Assembly (NCBI GenBank): GCA_947476735.1
Contig: CANJRZ010000004.1
Span: 1-52,531 of the forward strand
DNA from: Sphingomonadaceae bacterium
GTDB taxonomy: Bacteria > Pseudomonadota > Alphaproteobacteria > Sphingomonadales > Sphingomonadaceae
DNA: 52,531 nt
Direction: 5' to 3'
Part shown: positions 45,422 to 52,531 of the stretch, in pieces
How the letters are laid out: each line of letters begins with the position of its first letter
Position numbering within the stretch: the stretch's first letter is position 1
Program-made: the position numbers and the translations under genes
The notes under the pieces: model-generated
Seen by the model: only the letters and a program-made list of their open reading frames with translations
Databases searched by the model: none
Told to the model about the DNA's origin: nothing

Positions 45422-45889
45422 TCATGTGCGCGACGTCTGGATTAGCTCGACCGTATAGCCGCTGAAATCCTTCACGAATGCGACATGCGGGCCGCCGGGG
45501 ATCAGCACGGTCGGCGGCGTCAGGACTTCCGCTCCCATCGCGGCGAGCTTCGCGACGGTGCCCACGACGTCCGGGGCGCCAATCGCGACATGGCCATAGC
45601 CGGTGCCGTGGGTGGGTTCGCTCTCGTCATCCCAAATGCGGACCAGTTCGATCACGCCGCCCTGGCTATAATCGCCGTAGCCGATGAACATCAGATCGGT
45701 GCGCCGGACCTCGACGGTGAAGCGGTCGAGCATCTTCATGCCGAGCCCGTCGATGTAGAAGCGGAGCGCCGGCTCCCAGTCGCTGACGCGGATCATGGTG
45801 TGTAGGACGCGCGGCGTGCTGTCCTCGCTACCCCAGACCCACAGCGCGGGGTTGAAATCGTCGGCCTTTGGTTCGTCTGTGCCCGGCAT
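45422..45889 (-). CDS. VOC-superfamily (glyoxalase I-like) protein
   Basis: 155-residue protein with two beta-alpha-beta-beta-beta modules. It starts with VLHTMIRVSDWEPALRFYIDGLGMKML, has ELVRIWDDE in the first module and GYGHVAIGAPDV in the second, and a C-terminal FVKDFSGYTVELIQ. The pattern His/Glu ... His/Glu matches lactoylglutathione lyase, which removes methylglyoxal in the cytoplasm; other VOC activities are possible. The ATG at 45889 has GGAG upstream. It begins 14 bp after the pseudo-phosphatase gene stop, so it is probably the last gene of that operon. Confidence 0.85.
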   Translation of the reverse strand: MPGTDEPKADDFNPALWVWGSEDSTPRVLHTMIRVSDWEPALRFYIDGLGMKMLDRFTVEVRRTDLMFIGYGDYSQGGVIELVRIWDDESEPTHGTGYGHVAIGAPDVVGTVAKLAAMGAEVLTPPTVLIPGGPHVAFVKDFSGYTVELIQTSRT

Positions 45890-45903
45890 GTCCTGCTCCG
45901 TTG

Positions 45904-47112
45904 TTATCTCGTGACGGCTGCAACCCGTTCGCTGGCTGTCGCTATGATCCCGGCATCCGGGAAGAGAGCTGCCAAATCGGTGGTCAGCGTCTCCGGATCG
46001 AGGCCCGGGTTGCGCTCGACATAGTCGCGCATGGCCTGTGAATTCCCGTAGAGCCCCAAGGTGACCAAGCCGCCGGCCCCCGCATGGAGCCCGCTGACGT
46101 GAACGGTCTTCGCATTGAAAACCTGTTTGGCAGAGGCAACGCACTCTGTGAACTTGTCCGCCGGACTGGAAGATAAATAGCTGGCGAAAGCAACTGCCGA
46201 GGCAAACGCTGCAGCGGGATCTCCAGCCATCTCTCCCACAGCGAAAAGCAAGCCGTCGTCCTGGGCCTTGCAGACATAGAAGCTTCCTGCCGGCCCACTG
46301 GGAAGCAGACGGATCGCAAGCGCTACTCCCGCATGATCCATCGACAGGTCCGGAAAATGCCTCGCCCGCGCGGCGGCGATGCCGATTGCGGGATCGCCTT
46401 CGCCCCCCCGGCGGCCAAGCCGTCGCAGCTCGCTGGCGACGCTGGCGTCGATCAGGTGGACCGCGTCGGCAAGGTCGCGGACCTCGCGGATTCCGAGCGG
46501 CGCGTCCTGTTGGCGGTCGCCATGCGTCTCGATGATCGTCCGAGTGCGGCGTAATTCGCCGATCACACGGCGGGCGACGATCAGGCCGATCAGCATAGCA
46601 AGGACAGCCGCGCCGGCGACCAGCGCGAGCGACATGCGTTTGAGGTGGAAGAAGCGGCGGGCCAGCGGTTCGGCGTCGATATCGGCGACCACCATCGTGC
46701 CCCGACCGACCGGCGCCAGCGCGGTGATCAGATGACGGCCCTTCGCATCCTCCCAGGTGCCGAGAACATCGGCTTGGGCCGGGGCCCGCCCCTCTCGCAC
46801 CAGCGCAATCGGGCGGGAGAGCAGGTTCAGCGTCTGCCTGCCCGGGCCCGTCAAATAGAGCGCATCGAGCCCGGTGATCTCCCGGTTGACATTGTGGAGG
46901 GTCGCGAGGCGGCGGGGTTCGGCGAGGTCGGCGTAAGGGTTGGGAGAGGCCTTGGCGAACTCGGCGACGGTCACCGCAGCCGCCAGTGCTTCCTCGCGCA
47001 GGCCCGCCTCCATGTCGGCGGTGTCCTCGCGATAAAGCAGCACGCTATTGATCGCGGCGAGCAGCAGGAAGAGCGGAAGCGCCAGTAGCAGGATGATAGT
47101 CCGGACGCTCAT
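45904..47112 (-). CDS. Membrane sensor with degenerate SpoIIE/PP2C phosphatase domain
   Basis: 402-residue inner-membrane protein. TM1 is at 3-25, an extracytoplasmic sensor at about 28-158, TM2 at 160-180, and a HAMP-like linker at 180-230. The C-terminal part (about 255-395) matches the SpoIIE-type PP2C fold of the divergent phosphatase, but the metal sites are lost: GGDLY is AGSFY (275-279) and GDVSGKG is GEMAGDP (293-299). The DAGH and TDG motifs are missing. It should be a pseudo-phosphatase, perhaps binding the STAS protein without dephosphorylating it. It overlaps the CNB gene by 4 bp. Confidence 0.78.
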   Translation of the reverse strand: MSVRTIILLLALPLFLLLAAINSVLLYREDTADMEAGLREEALAAAVTVAEFAKASPNPYADLAEPRRLATLHNVNREITGLDALYLTGPGRQTLNLLSRPIALVREGRAPAQADVLGTWEDAKGRHLITALAPVGRGTMVVADIDAEPLARRFFHLKRMSLALVAGAAVLAMLIGLIVARRVIGELRRTRTIIETHGDRQQDAPLGIREVRDLADAVHLIDASVASELRRLGRRGGEGDPAIGIAAARARHFPDLSMDHAGVALAIRLLPSGPAGSFYVCKAQDDGLLFAVGEMAGDPAAAFASAVAFASYLSSSPADKFTECVASAKQVFNAKTVHVSGLHAGAGGLVTLGLYGNSQAMRDYVERNPGLDPETLTTDLAALFPDAGIIATASERVAAVTR

Positions 47113-47471
47113 GCCACCTCGCTATGCTGGAGCAGCGACACGACGAACTCGGGGAACTCGCGGACGATGGTGAAGACGTGAGGCTTGGCGACGACGAGCG
47201 CGGTGAAGCCGTCGGGGCCGGCGCGATAATCGCCGCGGGCGGAAAGGCCGAACAGCAGGCCGGGCGCGTCGAACACGGGTGAGGTCGGGGCACCCGTTGC
47301 ATCGACCAACTCGCCCTCGATACGTGCCAGCAGCGTCTCGGCAACCGCGCCGGCGGTCAACACGAGCTGCCCGGGCGGATAGTGGCGGACGGACGAACGC
47401 GCGAAGACCAGCGCAAGCGCCGAATCTGTAAGCCGTTCGAAGCCGGGCAGCCGGCGCAGCGTTCCGATCAT
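47109..47471 (-). CDS. Stand-alone cyclic nucleotide-binding-like domain protein
   Basis: 120-residue protein with the Crp/PKA cNMP-binding beta-roll: helix LPGFERLTDSALALVFARS, then VRHYPPGQLVLTAGAVAETLLARIEGELV. The phosphate-binding cassette is poor: the FGE glutamate is absent (FGLSARGDY), and no RSA triad is visible, so cyclic-nucleotide binding is doubtful. There is no DNA-binding domain. It has ATGA overlaps with genes on both sides. In other bacteria NTT-HEAT proteins can carry a C-terminal domain of this type; here it appears as a separate gene of the same operon. Confidence 0.72.
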   Translation of the reverse strand: MIGTLRRLPGFERLTDSALALVFARSSVRHYPPGQLVLTAGAVAETLLARIEGELVDATGAPTSPVFDAPGLLFGLSARGDYRAGPDGFTALVVAKPHVFTIVREFPEFVVSLLQHSEVA

Positions 47472-48571
47472 GGCGCGGCACCGATCGTCACGGTGCGGCC
47501 GTCGGGTAGCTTAGCCGACGCGCTCTCGCCCTCGGCGAGAATGAGCAGTGGCCCTTTGTCGGTGAACATCGGATCGGCGGCAATCCGCTCGGCGAGAATC
47601 CCTGCGGCGGCGCGGCGGAGAAGCGCATCGGTTTCTGGGGCCTCGGGCCCGGTGAAGTCGAGATGTGGCGCGCTTGCGGCGATCTGTGCCAGCTCGGCAT
47701 CGAGCGCGGCGATGCCCGCCTGGCGCACCGCCGCCTGCGCCTCATCCCGCCGGATGGCGAGCCGGCCGGCCAGGGTCGAAGCGCTGAGGGCTAGCGCGCC
47801 CTGCAGGCTGGCGATGTCGCTCGGTGCGGGAAATGGGTCGAGCGGGCGATGATCGCCGCCGGCGATGCGGAGCGCCTCCTGGCGCAGCCGGTCGAGGGGT
47901 TCGGCGATCCGGCGAACGATGAGGAGCACCGCAAGCGTGCAGCCGAGCAGTGACAGCATGCCGATGACCACGCTGGTGAACAGCGCGTTCTGGGTGGCAG
48001 TCTGGATCAGCGATACGTTGACGTCGGCACCCGCGGTCGCGACGATCCGGCCGCTGGTGCTGCGCACCGGTGCGGAGGCGGTCTTCAGCAGGCCCCATTG
48101 CTGCTGATATTCGATCGGCGAAAGATGAACCCCGCCGTGCGCCTGGACGCGACGGATGCCGGCCAGCGTCTCATCAGGCAGGTCGTCCTCGGAACCGATC
48201 GGGGAGTGATCGTCACCGATCGTTGCATCGAGGACGTAGATGATGTCTTGCCCGCCGCCCAGTATCTGAGTGTAAAGATAGGTGATGTCGAGCTTTTCGC
48301 GGATCCGCCGCATCGGCTCGACGGCGCGCAGATATTCCGGGGTCCGTTCGGCCAATTCACTCTTCGGCTCGCTGCGGGCGATTGCGATCAGCTTGTCATG
48401 GTCGTCAGGATCGATCAGCGCACCGGTCAGCGCGCTGACCGTCGCCAGCTTGCGCGAGAAGCCGTCGAGGATGGTGGCGTAGAGCCGATTGTAGGTGATC
48501 ACACCGAGGCCGATCGCGACCACCGCGATCGCCGGCAGGAAGACCCGCAGCAGCAGCGTCTGGATGGGCAT
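47468..48571 (-). CDS. Membrane sensor protein with HAMP, no recognised output domain
   Basis: 367-residue protein. TM1 is at about 5-24. A large extracytoplasmic domain (about 25-185) includes the EKLDITYLYTQ segment often found in sensors of SpoIIE-type phosphatases and diguanylate cyclases. TM2 is at about 190-212, followed by a HAMP-like IAEPLDRLRQEALRIAGGD. The remaining 130 residues are helical and Ala-rich and end in TVTIGAAP without a kinase, phosphatase or cyclase. The ATG at 48571 lies 4 bp after the NTT stop; an ATG at 48586 overlaps that gene. It likely senses a ligand and passes the state to neighbours by contact. Confidence 0.75.
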   Translation of the reverse strand: MPIQTLLLRVFLPAIAVVAIGLGVITYNRLYATILDGFSRKLATVSALTGALIDPDDHDKLIAIARSEPKSELAERTPEYLRAVEPMRRIREKLDITYLYTQILGGGQDIIYVLDATIGDDHSPIGSEDDLPDETLAGIRRVQAHGGVHLSPIEYQQQWGLLKTASAPVRSTSGRIVATAGADVNVSLIQTATQNALFTSVVIGMLSLLGCTLAVLLIVRRIAEPLDRLRQEALRIAGGDHRPLDPFPAPSDIASLQGALALSASTLAGRLAIRRDEAQAAVRQAGIAALDAELAQIAASAPHLDFTGPEAPETDALLRRAAAGILAERIAADPMFTDKGPLLILAEGESASAKLPDGRTVTIGAAP

Positions 48572-48575
48572 CGCG

Positions 48576-50984
48576 TCAGGCCGCATAGGCGCGATCGTCC
48601 TTGGCCTTGAGCAGGGAGAGCGCCAGATCCGAATAGCGACTGGCGAGATCGAGGATGTCCGCCTGCCGCAGCCACATGGGCGGCGCGCCGGGGACAGTGA
48701 CCGGCATCGCCGCACCCTCCGGCCGGGTCGGGGTGAGGCAGGTGGTGAGGCGGGTCTGGACCTCGATCGAGGCGGGCTCGAACTCGGGGATGGCGGCGAT
48801 CGCGTCGATCATGTCGACGACCGTGTATGGCCGGGCTCCGTCGAGACCGAGCAGCGACATGATCAGGCCGCGTTCACCGGTGCCCATGCCGGAGCGCATC
48901 GCGCCACGCAACCGCATGCCCAGCTCTTCCGCCGGTACGAGATCGCGCAACGACTGCGCAGCGCCATAGACTTCGAGCGGGTTGGGAAAGGCCAGGCGAG
49001 CTTCGAGCATCGCGAGCAGTTCGTTCCGATCGATCGTCCGAGCTGGCTGAGGCTCGATCAACCCCTGGAGCAGCTGGAAGGTCCGACGGTCGAGGCCATT
49101 TTCCATCGCTTCGATCGCATTGGCGCGAACCTTGGGGTTCTGCGAATGCAGCGAGACGATCAGCAAATCGAAGTCAGGCAGTCGTCCGCCGAGCGCCAGC
49201 AGCTCAATCAGAAAGTCGGTCGCCAGGCCGATCTGCTGACGCTGGAAGCGCGCCATCATCCGGGTGGCCGAGGTGGGCAGCGGAAGAGCCTCGAGCGTGG
49301 CGGCGAGGATGAAGCGCGGCGCCGCGCGCTCGAATTCGGCGTGGAGCAGCGCATCGAGTCGCGACAGAAACAGCGAATGCGACAGCTTGGCGAGACTGCG
49401 CGCCGCTATCGCGCGAGCGCGATAAAGCTGGCGGGGGTTGGTCAGCTCGGCCGAAAGCCGGGGGATCGCCGTCTGGCCCCAGTCGACCAGGATTTGCTCG
49501 AGATTGTGGCGTTCGATCGGGCTCAGCCAGGTCGCACTCATCAAAATGTCGGGCACGGCCTCGAGGTCGCGGTTGAAGCGGAGCAGCGCCGCCGCTTCTT
49601 CGCGCATCGCCCGATCGGGGGAGCGGAGGTTTTCGAGCAGGGCGTCTGTCGTAATCGCCGCCGTCGGATCGATCGGAGCGCTTCCGGCCATACTCGTGGC
49701 CCCGAAATCGAGCAGCATCGCCTGCATGTTACGCGCCATGGCGCGCGGATAGAGCTGGCATAGCGCGATCACGACGGCCATCAATACCACGCCAAGCACG
49801 ACGCCCAGTCCCGACAGGTCGCGCAGGTCGGTGCGGTCGGCCGCATAGAGCAGGAAGCCGCCGGAGACGAAGCTGGCCAGCGGTTCGGCGAGCCCCTCGA
49901 CGATGGTACGAACCGGCCGCTTGGTTGCCGACGGCACGGCGTTGAAAAGCAGATTCTGGTTGTTGTACTCGATCGATGTCAGGATGCCCTGATAAGCGAG
50001 GAAACAGGCCAGCGCGCCTTCGAACGAGCCGGTGACAAACAGGAATCCGAATGCCCCGAAATAGGCGATCGGCATGATCAGCGCGACATTGCGAACGCCG
50101 AACCGACCGACCAGGCGATTGAACAGGAACAGGCAAACGAAGACGTTGAACAGGTTGGCCGACGCGTAGAGCGTCCCCATCAGGCTTGTCAGCTGGGCTT
50201 CGCTGCGGCCCTGCTGAAAGACGCGCGAATATTGAAACTCGGCAAGGTTGGTCAGCAGCAGCGTGACGAAAAGGGTAAGGGTGAGGATGAACGTGTAACG
50301 CGACGTGCGGAATGTTTGCGCTACCTGGCGTGCCTGGCTGGCCACCCCCTCATCGCCGTCCTCGACCTCGCTGTCGGCGATCGCCTTCCAGCGGCGGCGC
50401 AGGAGCAGCGCGACCGGCAGAGTCATCAGTGCGATTCCTGCCCAGATCAGGAAGAAGTCGCGCAGCGTGAATATTTCGGCGAACAGGCTGACCAGCATGC
50501 CTCCGGTGCTGGTGCCCAGCGCGGCAGCGGCGGCGAGAAGCGGAAACAGCCGCTTGCCGTCCTGGATGGTGAAATAGGCGTCGGTGTAGTTCCAGAACAG
50601 CGAGTAGAGCGCGATGTACCACATCGCCAGATAGAGCTTCAGGCCGAAGTAGAGCGGCAGCTGCAGCTCGGCCGGCAGCTGCAGACCCAACAGCAGGAAG
50701 CCGGTCACGCCTCCGGCCACGAGCAGCGCGATCGTCGCGTCGACCACGCGATCGAACGAGAAGCGTACCATCAGATAGGAGAACAAACCCGTGTAGAGGA
50801 GCATCACGACCGGTGTCATCATGAAGACGAGCGCGAGCCGGTCGGCGCCGGCATGGGTGAGGAAGGCAGCGTCGCCCGCGCTGAAACCGATGCCGAGGCC
50901 CATTTGCAGCAGGAATCCGAACAGGCCGAACTGGGCAAGCTTGGGCCACTCGCCAGGCATGACGCGGAGCAGACGATCGATCAC
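48576..50984 (-). CDS. NTT (ATP/ADP translocase)-like membrane protein fused to HEAT-like repeats
   Basis: 802-residue protein. Residues 1 to about 410 form 11-12 membrane helices of the nucleotide transporter (TLC/NTT) family, with the RVMPGEWPKL start, SLFWNYTDAYFTIQDGKRLFPL, and VEGLAEPLASFVSGG segments. Residues from about 440 to 740 are alpha-helical and HEAT-like. Free-living bacteria have NTT-HEAT proteins whose transport activity is uncertain, unlike the ATP/ADP exchangers of Rickettsia and Chlamydia. The GTG at 50984 fits the family N-terminus; an ATG is at 50960. It heads an operon of sensors and CNB domain and is divergent from a SpoIIE phosphatase. Confidence 0.82.
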   Translation of the reverse strand: MIDRLLRVMPGEWPKLAQFGLFGFLLQMGLGIGFSAGDAAFLTHAGADRLALVFMMTPVVMLLYTGLFSYLMVRFSFDRVVDATIALLVAGGVTGFLLLGLQLPAELQLPLYFGLKLYLAMWYIALYSLFWNYTDAYFTIQDGKRLFPLLAAAAALGTSTGGMLVSLFAEIFTLRDFFLIWAGIALMTLPVALLLRRRWKAIADSEVEDGDEGVASQARQVAQTFRTSRYTFILTLTLFVTLLLTNLAEFQYSRVFQQGRSEAQLTSLMGTLYASANLFNVFVCLFLFNRLVGRFGVRNVALIMPIAYFGAFGFLFVTGSFEGALACFLAYQGILTSIEYNNQNLLFNAVPSATKRPVRTIVEGLAEPLASFVSGGFLLYAADRTDLRDLSGLGVVLGVVLMAVVIALCQLYPRAMARNMQAMLLDFGATSMAGSAPIDPTAAITTDALLENLRSPDRAMREEAAALLRFNRDLEAVPDILMSATWLSPIERHNLEQILVDWGQTAIPRLSAELTNPRQLYRARAIAARSLAKLSHSLFLSRLDALLHAEFERAAPRFILAATLEALPLPTSATRMMARFQRQQIGLATDFLIELLALGGRLPDFDLLIVSLHSQNPKVRANAIEAMENGLDRRTFQLLQGLIEPQPARTIDRNELLAMLEARLAFPNPLEVYGAAQSLRDLVPAEELGMRLRGAMRSGMGTGERGLIMSLLGLDGARPYTVVDMIDAIAAIPEFEPASIEVQTRLTTCLTPTRPEGAAMPVTVPGAPPMWLRQADILDLASRYSDLALSLLKAKDDRAYAA

Positions 50985-51101
50985 GCCCGGCAAGTGCTAC
51001 GCCCCTTCGTTAGGACTACCGCTGGCGTCCCGCCGGTGCGATAGTCATGCCCGGGCGACAGCTTTGGAGCGATTTCAAGTGGATGCAAGGGGCAAGATCC
51101 G

Positions 51102-52531
51102 ATGAACGATCGGCACGGCCGCAGTCCCCGCCGTTTCGGCCTGCGGCCTCAACTGCTGCTGCTGCTGTTCATCCTCAATCTCGTCGCGGCGATCGCCTAT
51201 TCGACGATGCTCTACTCGGTCGACAAGCGCGAGATCATCGGCGGGATCGACGAGCGGCTGGCCACCGCCGCCCATGCGCTGCGCGAGATGATACCGGAGG
51301 GATACCATAGCCGGGTGCACGGTCCGACATCGATCCCGGCCGCCGAGTTCGACCGGATCCAGACGAAACTGTCGCGTTTCGCGGACCGCTCCGGCCTAAT
51401 CTACGTCTATTCCTACATGCGGTTCGGCCCGACCATCTACACGGTCGCGACCAGCGCAACCGACAGGGAACTGCGCAGCGGCAGACAGGTCCGTTTTTTC
51501 GCCCGCTACGATACCGCGCCGAAACTGCTCTACCGCAGCTTCGACGACGGCCAGATTCGCTATGACGAATATCAGGACAGTTTCGGCCGTTTCCGCTCAA
51601 TCTACTTGCCGGTTCGATCCGAGGACGGACGGATTTACGTGATCGGGGCCGACGTTGACCTGGCATCGCTCGACCGCCGGTTGCGTGAAGCGCTCACCAG
51701 CTCGATCCTGATCGGCATCGGCATGTTCATCCTGTCGATGATCGTCGGCTCGCTTCTGGTGAACCGCATCGTGGGTCCGCTCGTGCGGCTGACCGATTAT
51801 ACCCGTAACATCGAGGAACGCAGCTTTGAGTCGAACGAACAGGAACTGTCGGCGATGCAGAAGATAGGCGGCACCCGCCGCGACGAGGTCGGCAGCCTCG
51901 CCGAGGCGATGTCGGCGATGATCTCGCGGCTGCAGCGTTATCTGATCGAGATGGAGGCCGCGACCGCGGCGCGGGAGCGCGTGGAAGGCGAGCTGTCGGC
52001 GGCGCGCGACATCCAGATCGGCATGCTTCCGCGCAGCTTCCCCGCGTTCCCCGAACGCAGCGATATCGATGTCCACGCTCTGCTCGAGCCGGCCAAGGAA
52101 GTGGGTGGCGATCTCTATAATTTCGCGATGATCGACGAGAACCGGCTGTTCTTCGTCATCGGCGACGTCTCGGGCAAGGGCGTGCCGGCGGCCCTGTTCA
52201 TGGCGATGGCGACCACCCTGTTCAAGGCCGCGTCGATGACTGCGGTGAATGTCGCGGCGCTGATGGCGTGGGTCAATACCGAGCTGGTCCGCTACAATGT
52301 CGCCGACCTGTTCGTCACCGCCTTCTGCGGAATCATCGATCTGCGCGACGGCAGTGTCGAATATAGCGATGCCGGTCATGAGGCGCCCTTCCTGCTGCGC
52401 GCCGACGGCAGTGTATCGCGCCTCCCCAAGCCCGAAGGCATGGCGCTCGGCGTTTTCGACGATATCGATTTCGACATCGCCCGCCTCCGGCTCGAACCCG
52501 GCGACGCTTTGATCCTGTTCACAGATGGCGT
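51102..52531 (+). CDS. Membrane SpoIIE-type PP2C serine phosphatase (3' end outside window)
   Basis: At least 476 residues, open to the window end. TM1 is at about 17-36, an extracytoplasmic sensor at 38-198, TM2 at 200-220, a HAMP at 221-280 and a coiled linker at 280-300. The SpoIIE phosphatase (from about 300) has the ARDIQIGMLP lead. The metal motifs are intact: D337 in GGDLY, D355 in GDVSGKG, DAGH at 423-426 and TDG at 474-476. It should dephosphorylate the STAS antagonist encoded at 44701-45033. It starts 117 bp from, and divergent to, the NTT gene, so the two promoters probably share regulation. Confidence 0.92.
   Translation, partial: MNDRHGRSPRRFGLRPQLLLLLFILNLVAAIAYSTMLYSVDKREIIGGIDERLATAAHALREMIPEGYHSRVHGPTSIPAAEFDRIQTKLSRFADRSGLIYVYSYMRFGPTIYTVATSATDRELRSGRQVRFFARYDTAPKLLYRSFDDGQIRYDEYQDSFGRFRSIYLPVRSEDGRIYVIGADVDLASLDRRLREALTSSILIGIGMFILSMIVGSLLVNRIVGPLVRLTDYTRNIEERSFESNEQELSAMQKIGGTRRDEVGSLAEAMSAMISRLQRYLIEMEAATAARERVEGELSAARDIQIGMLPRSFPAFPERSDIDVHALLEPAKEVGGDLYNFAMIDENRLFFVIGDVSGKGVPAALFMAMATTLFKAASMTAVNVAALMAWVNTELVRYNVADLFVTAFCGIIDLRDGSVEYSDAGHEAPFLLRADGSVSRLPKPEGMALGVFDDIDFDIARLRLEPGDALILFTDG

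Noticed and set aside
1-52531. CRISPR arrays, prophage or insertion sequences
   Set aside because: No regularly spaced direct repeats, transposase, integrase or phage structural genes were found; the intergenic repeats are inverted palindromes.

Overview
The window is GC-rich chromosomal DNA from an alphaproteobacterium, most likely a sphingomonad (order Sphingomonadales). The reasons are the mfd / sdhE / recG neighbourhood, two large TonB-dependent receptors (one with a FecI/FecR regulator pair), short palindromic intergenic repeats whose read-through peptide resembles WTPAFAGVT, and cell-envelope glycine-zipper proteins. There is no phage, insertion sequence or CRISPR array. The assignment rests on gene content and order only.

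Layout. 0-14.7 kb is mostly housekeeping: tRNA-Asn, nadK-moaA (overlapping), a receiver-like/GGDEF/EAL protein, mfd, sdhE, recG, a PilZ protein, a secreted DUF885-type hydrolase, tyrS and divergent anmK. 14.7-17.2 kb has a coupled MFS transporter and CoxE-like VWA protein. 17.3-19.7 kb has three exported glycine-zipper proteins, one with a tandem GYYD...RWV array. 19.8-23.3 kb has three SnoaL-like paralogues, a PRISE-type reductase and the decayed remnant of a fourth SnoaL/reductase unit. 23.4-27.4 kb holds class I ribonucleotide reductase (nrdB, nrdA) with two small membrane proteins between the subunits.

28.2-32.2 kb is a FecI-FecR-TonB receptor signalling cassette. 32.2-36.3 kb has two coupled polytopic membrane proteins (GT-C type) and a CorA/ZntB channel. 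36.7-42.4 kb has a dienelactone hydrolase, a 57-residue coiled-coil protein, a CHASE4-like/GGDEF/EAL protein and a second TonB receptor. 42.4-44.1 kb pairs an atypical fold-III PLP decarboxylase-like protein with a small SET-domain protein in overlapping frames.

The most interesting part is 44.1-52.5 kb. A RsbW-type kinase and an STAS antagonist lie beside a tightly packed minus-strand operon: an ATP/ADP-translocase (NTT)-like membrane protein fused to a HEAT-like domain, a membrane sensor with no recognisable output domain, a stand-alone cyclic-nucleotide-binding-like domain, a membrane protein ending in a SpoIIE-like phosphatase fold that has lost its metal-binding aspartates, and a VOC protein. 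Divergent from it is an intact membrane SpoIIE/PP2C phosphatase that runs off the window end. I read this as a partner-switching signalling system built around an NTT-like membrane protein. The parts are seen in the sequence; the joint function is inferred.

Three families of intergenic palindromic repeats recur and account for most gaps between genes. Where the longest open frame starts within such a repeat or inside a neighbouring gene, an internal start with a better ribosome-binding site was chosen.
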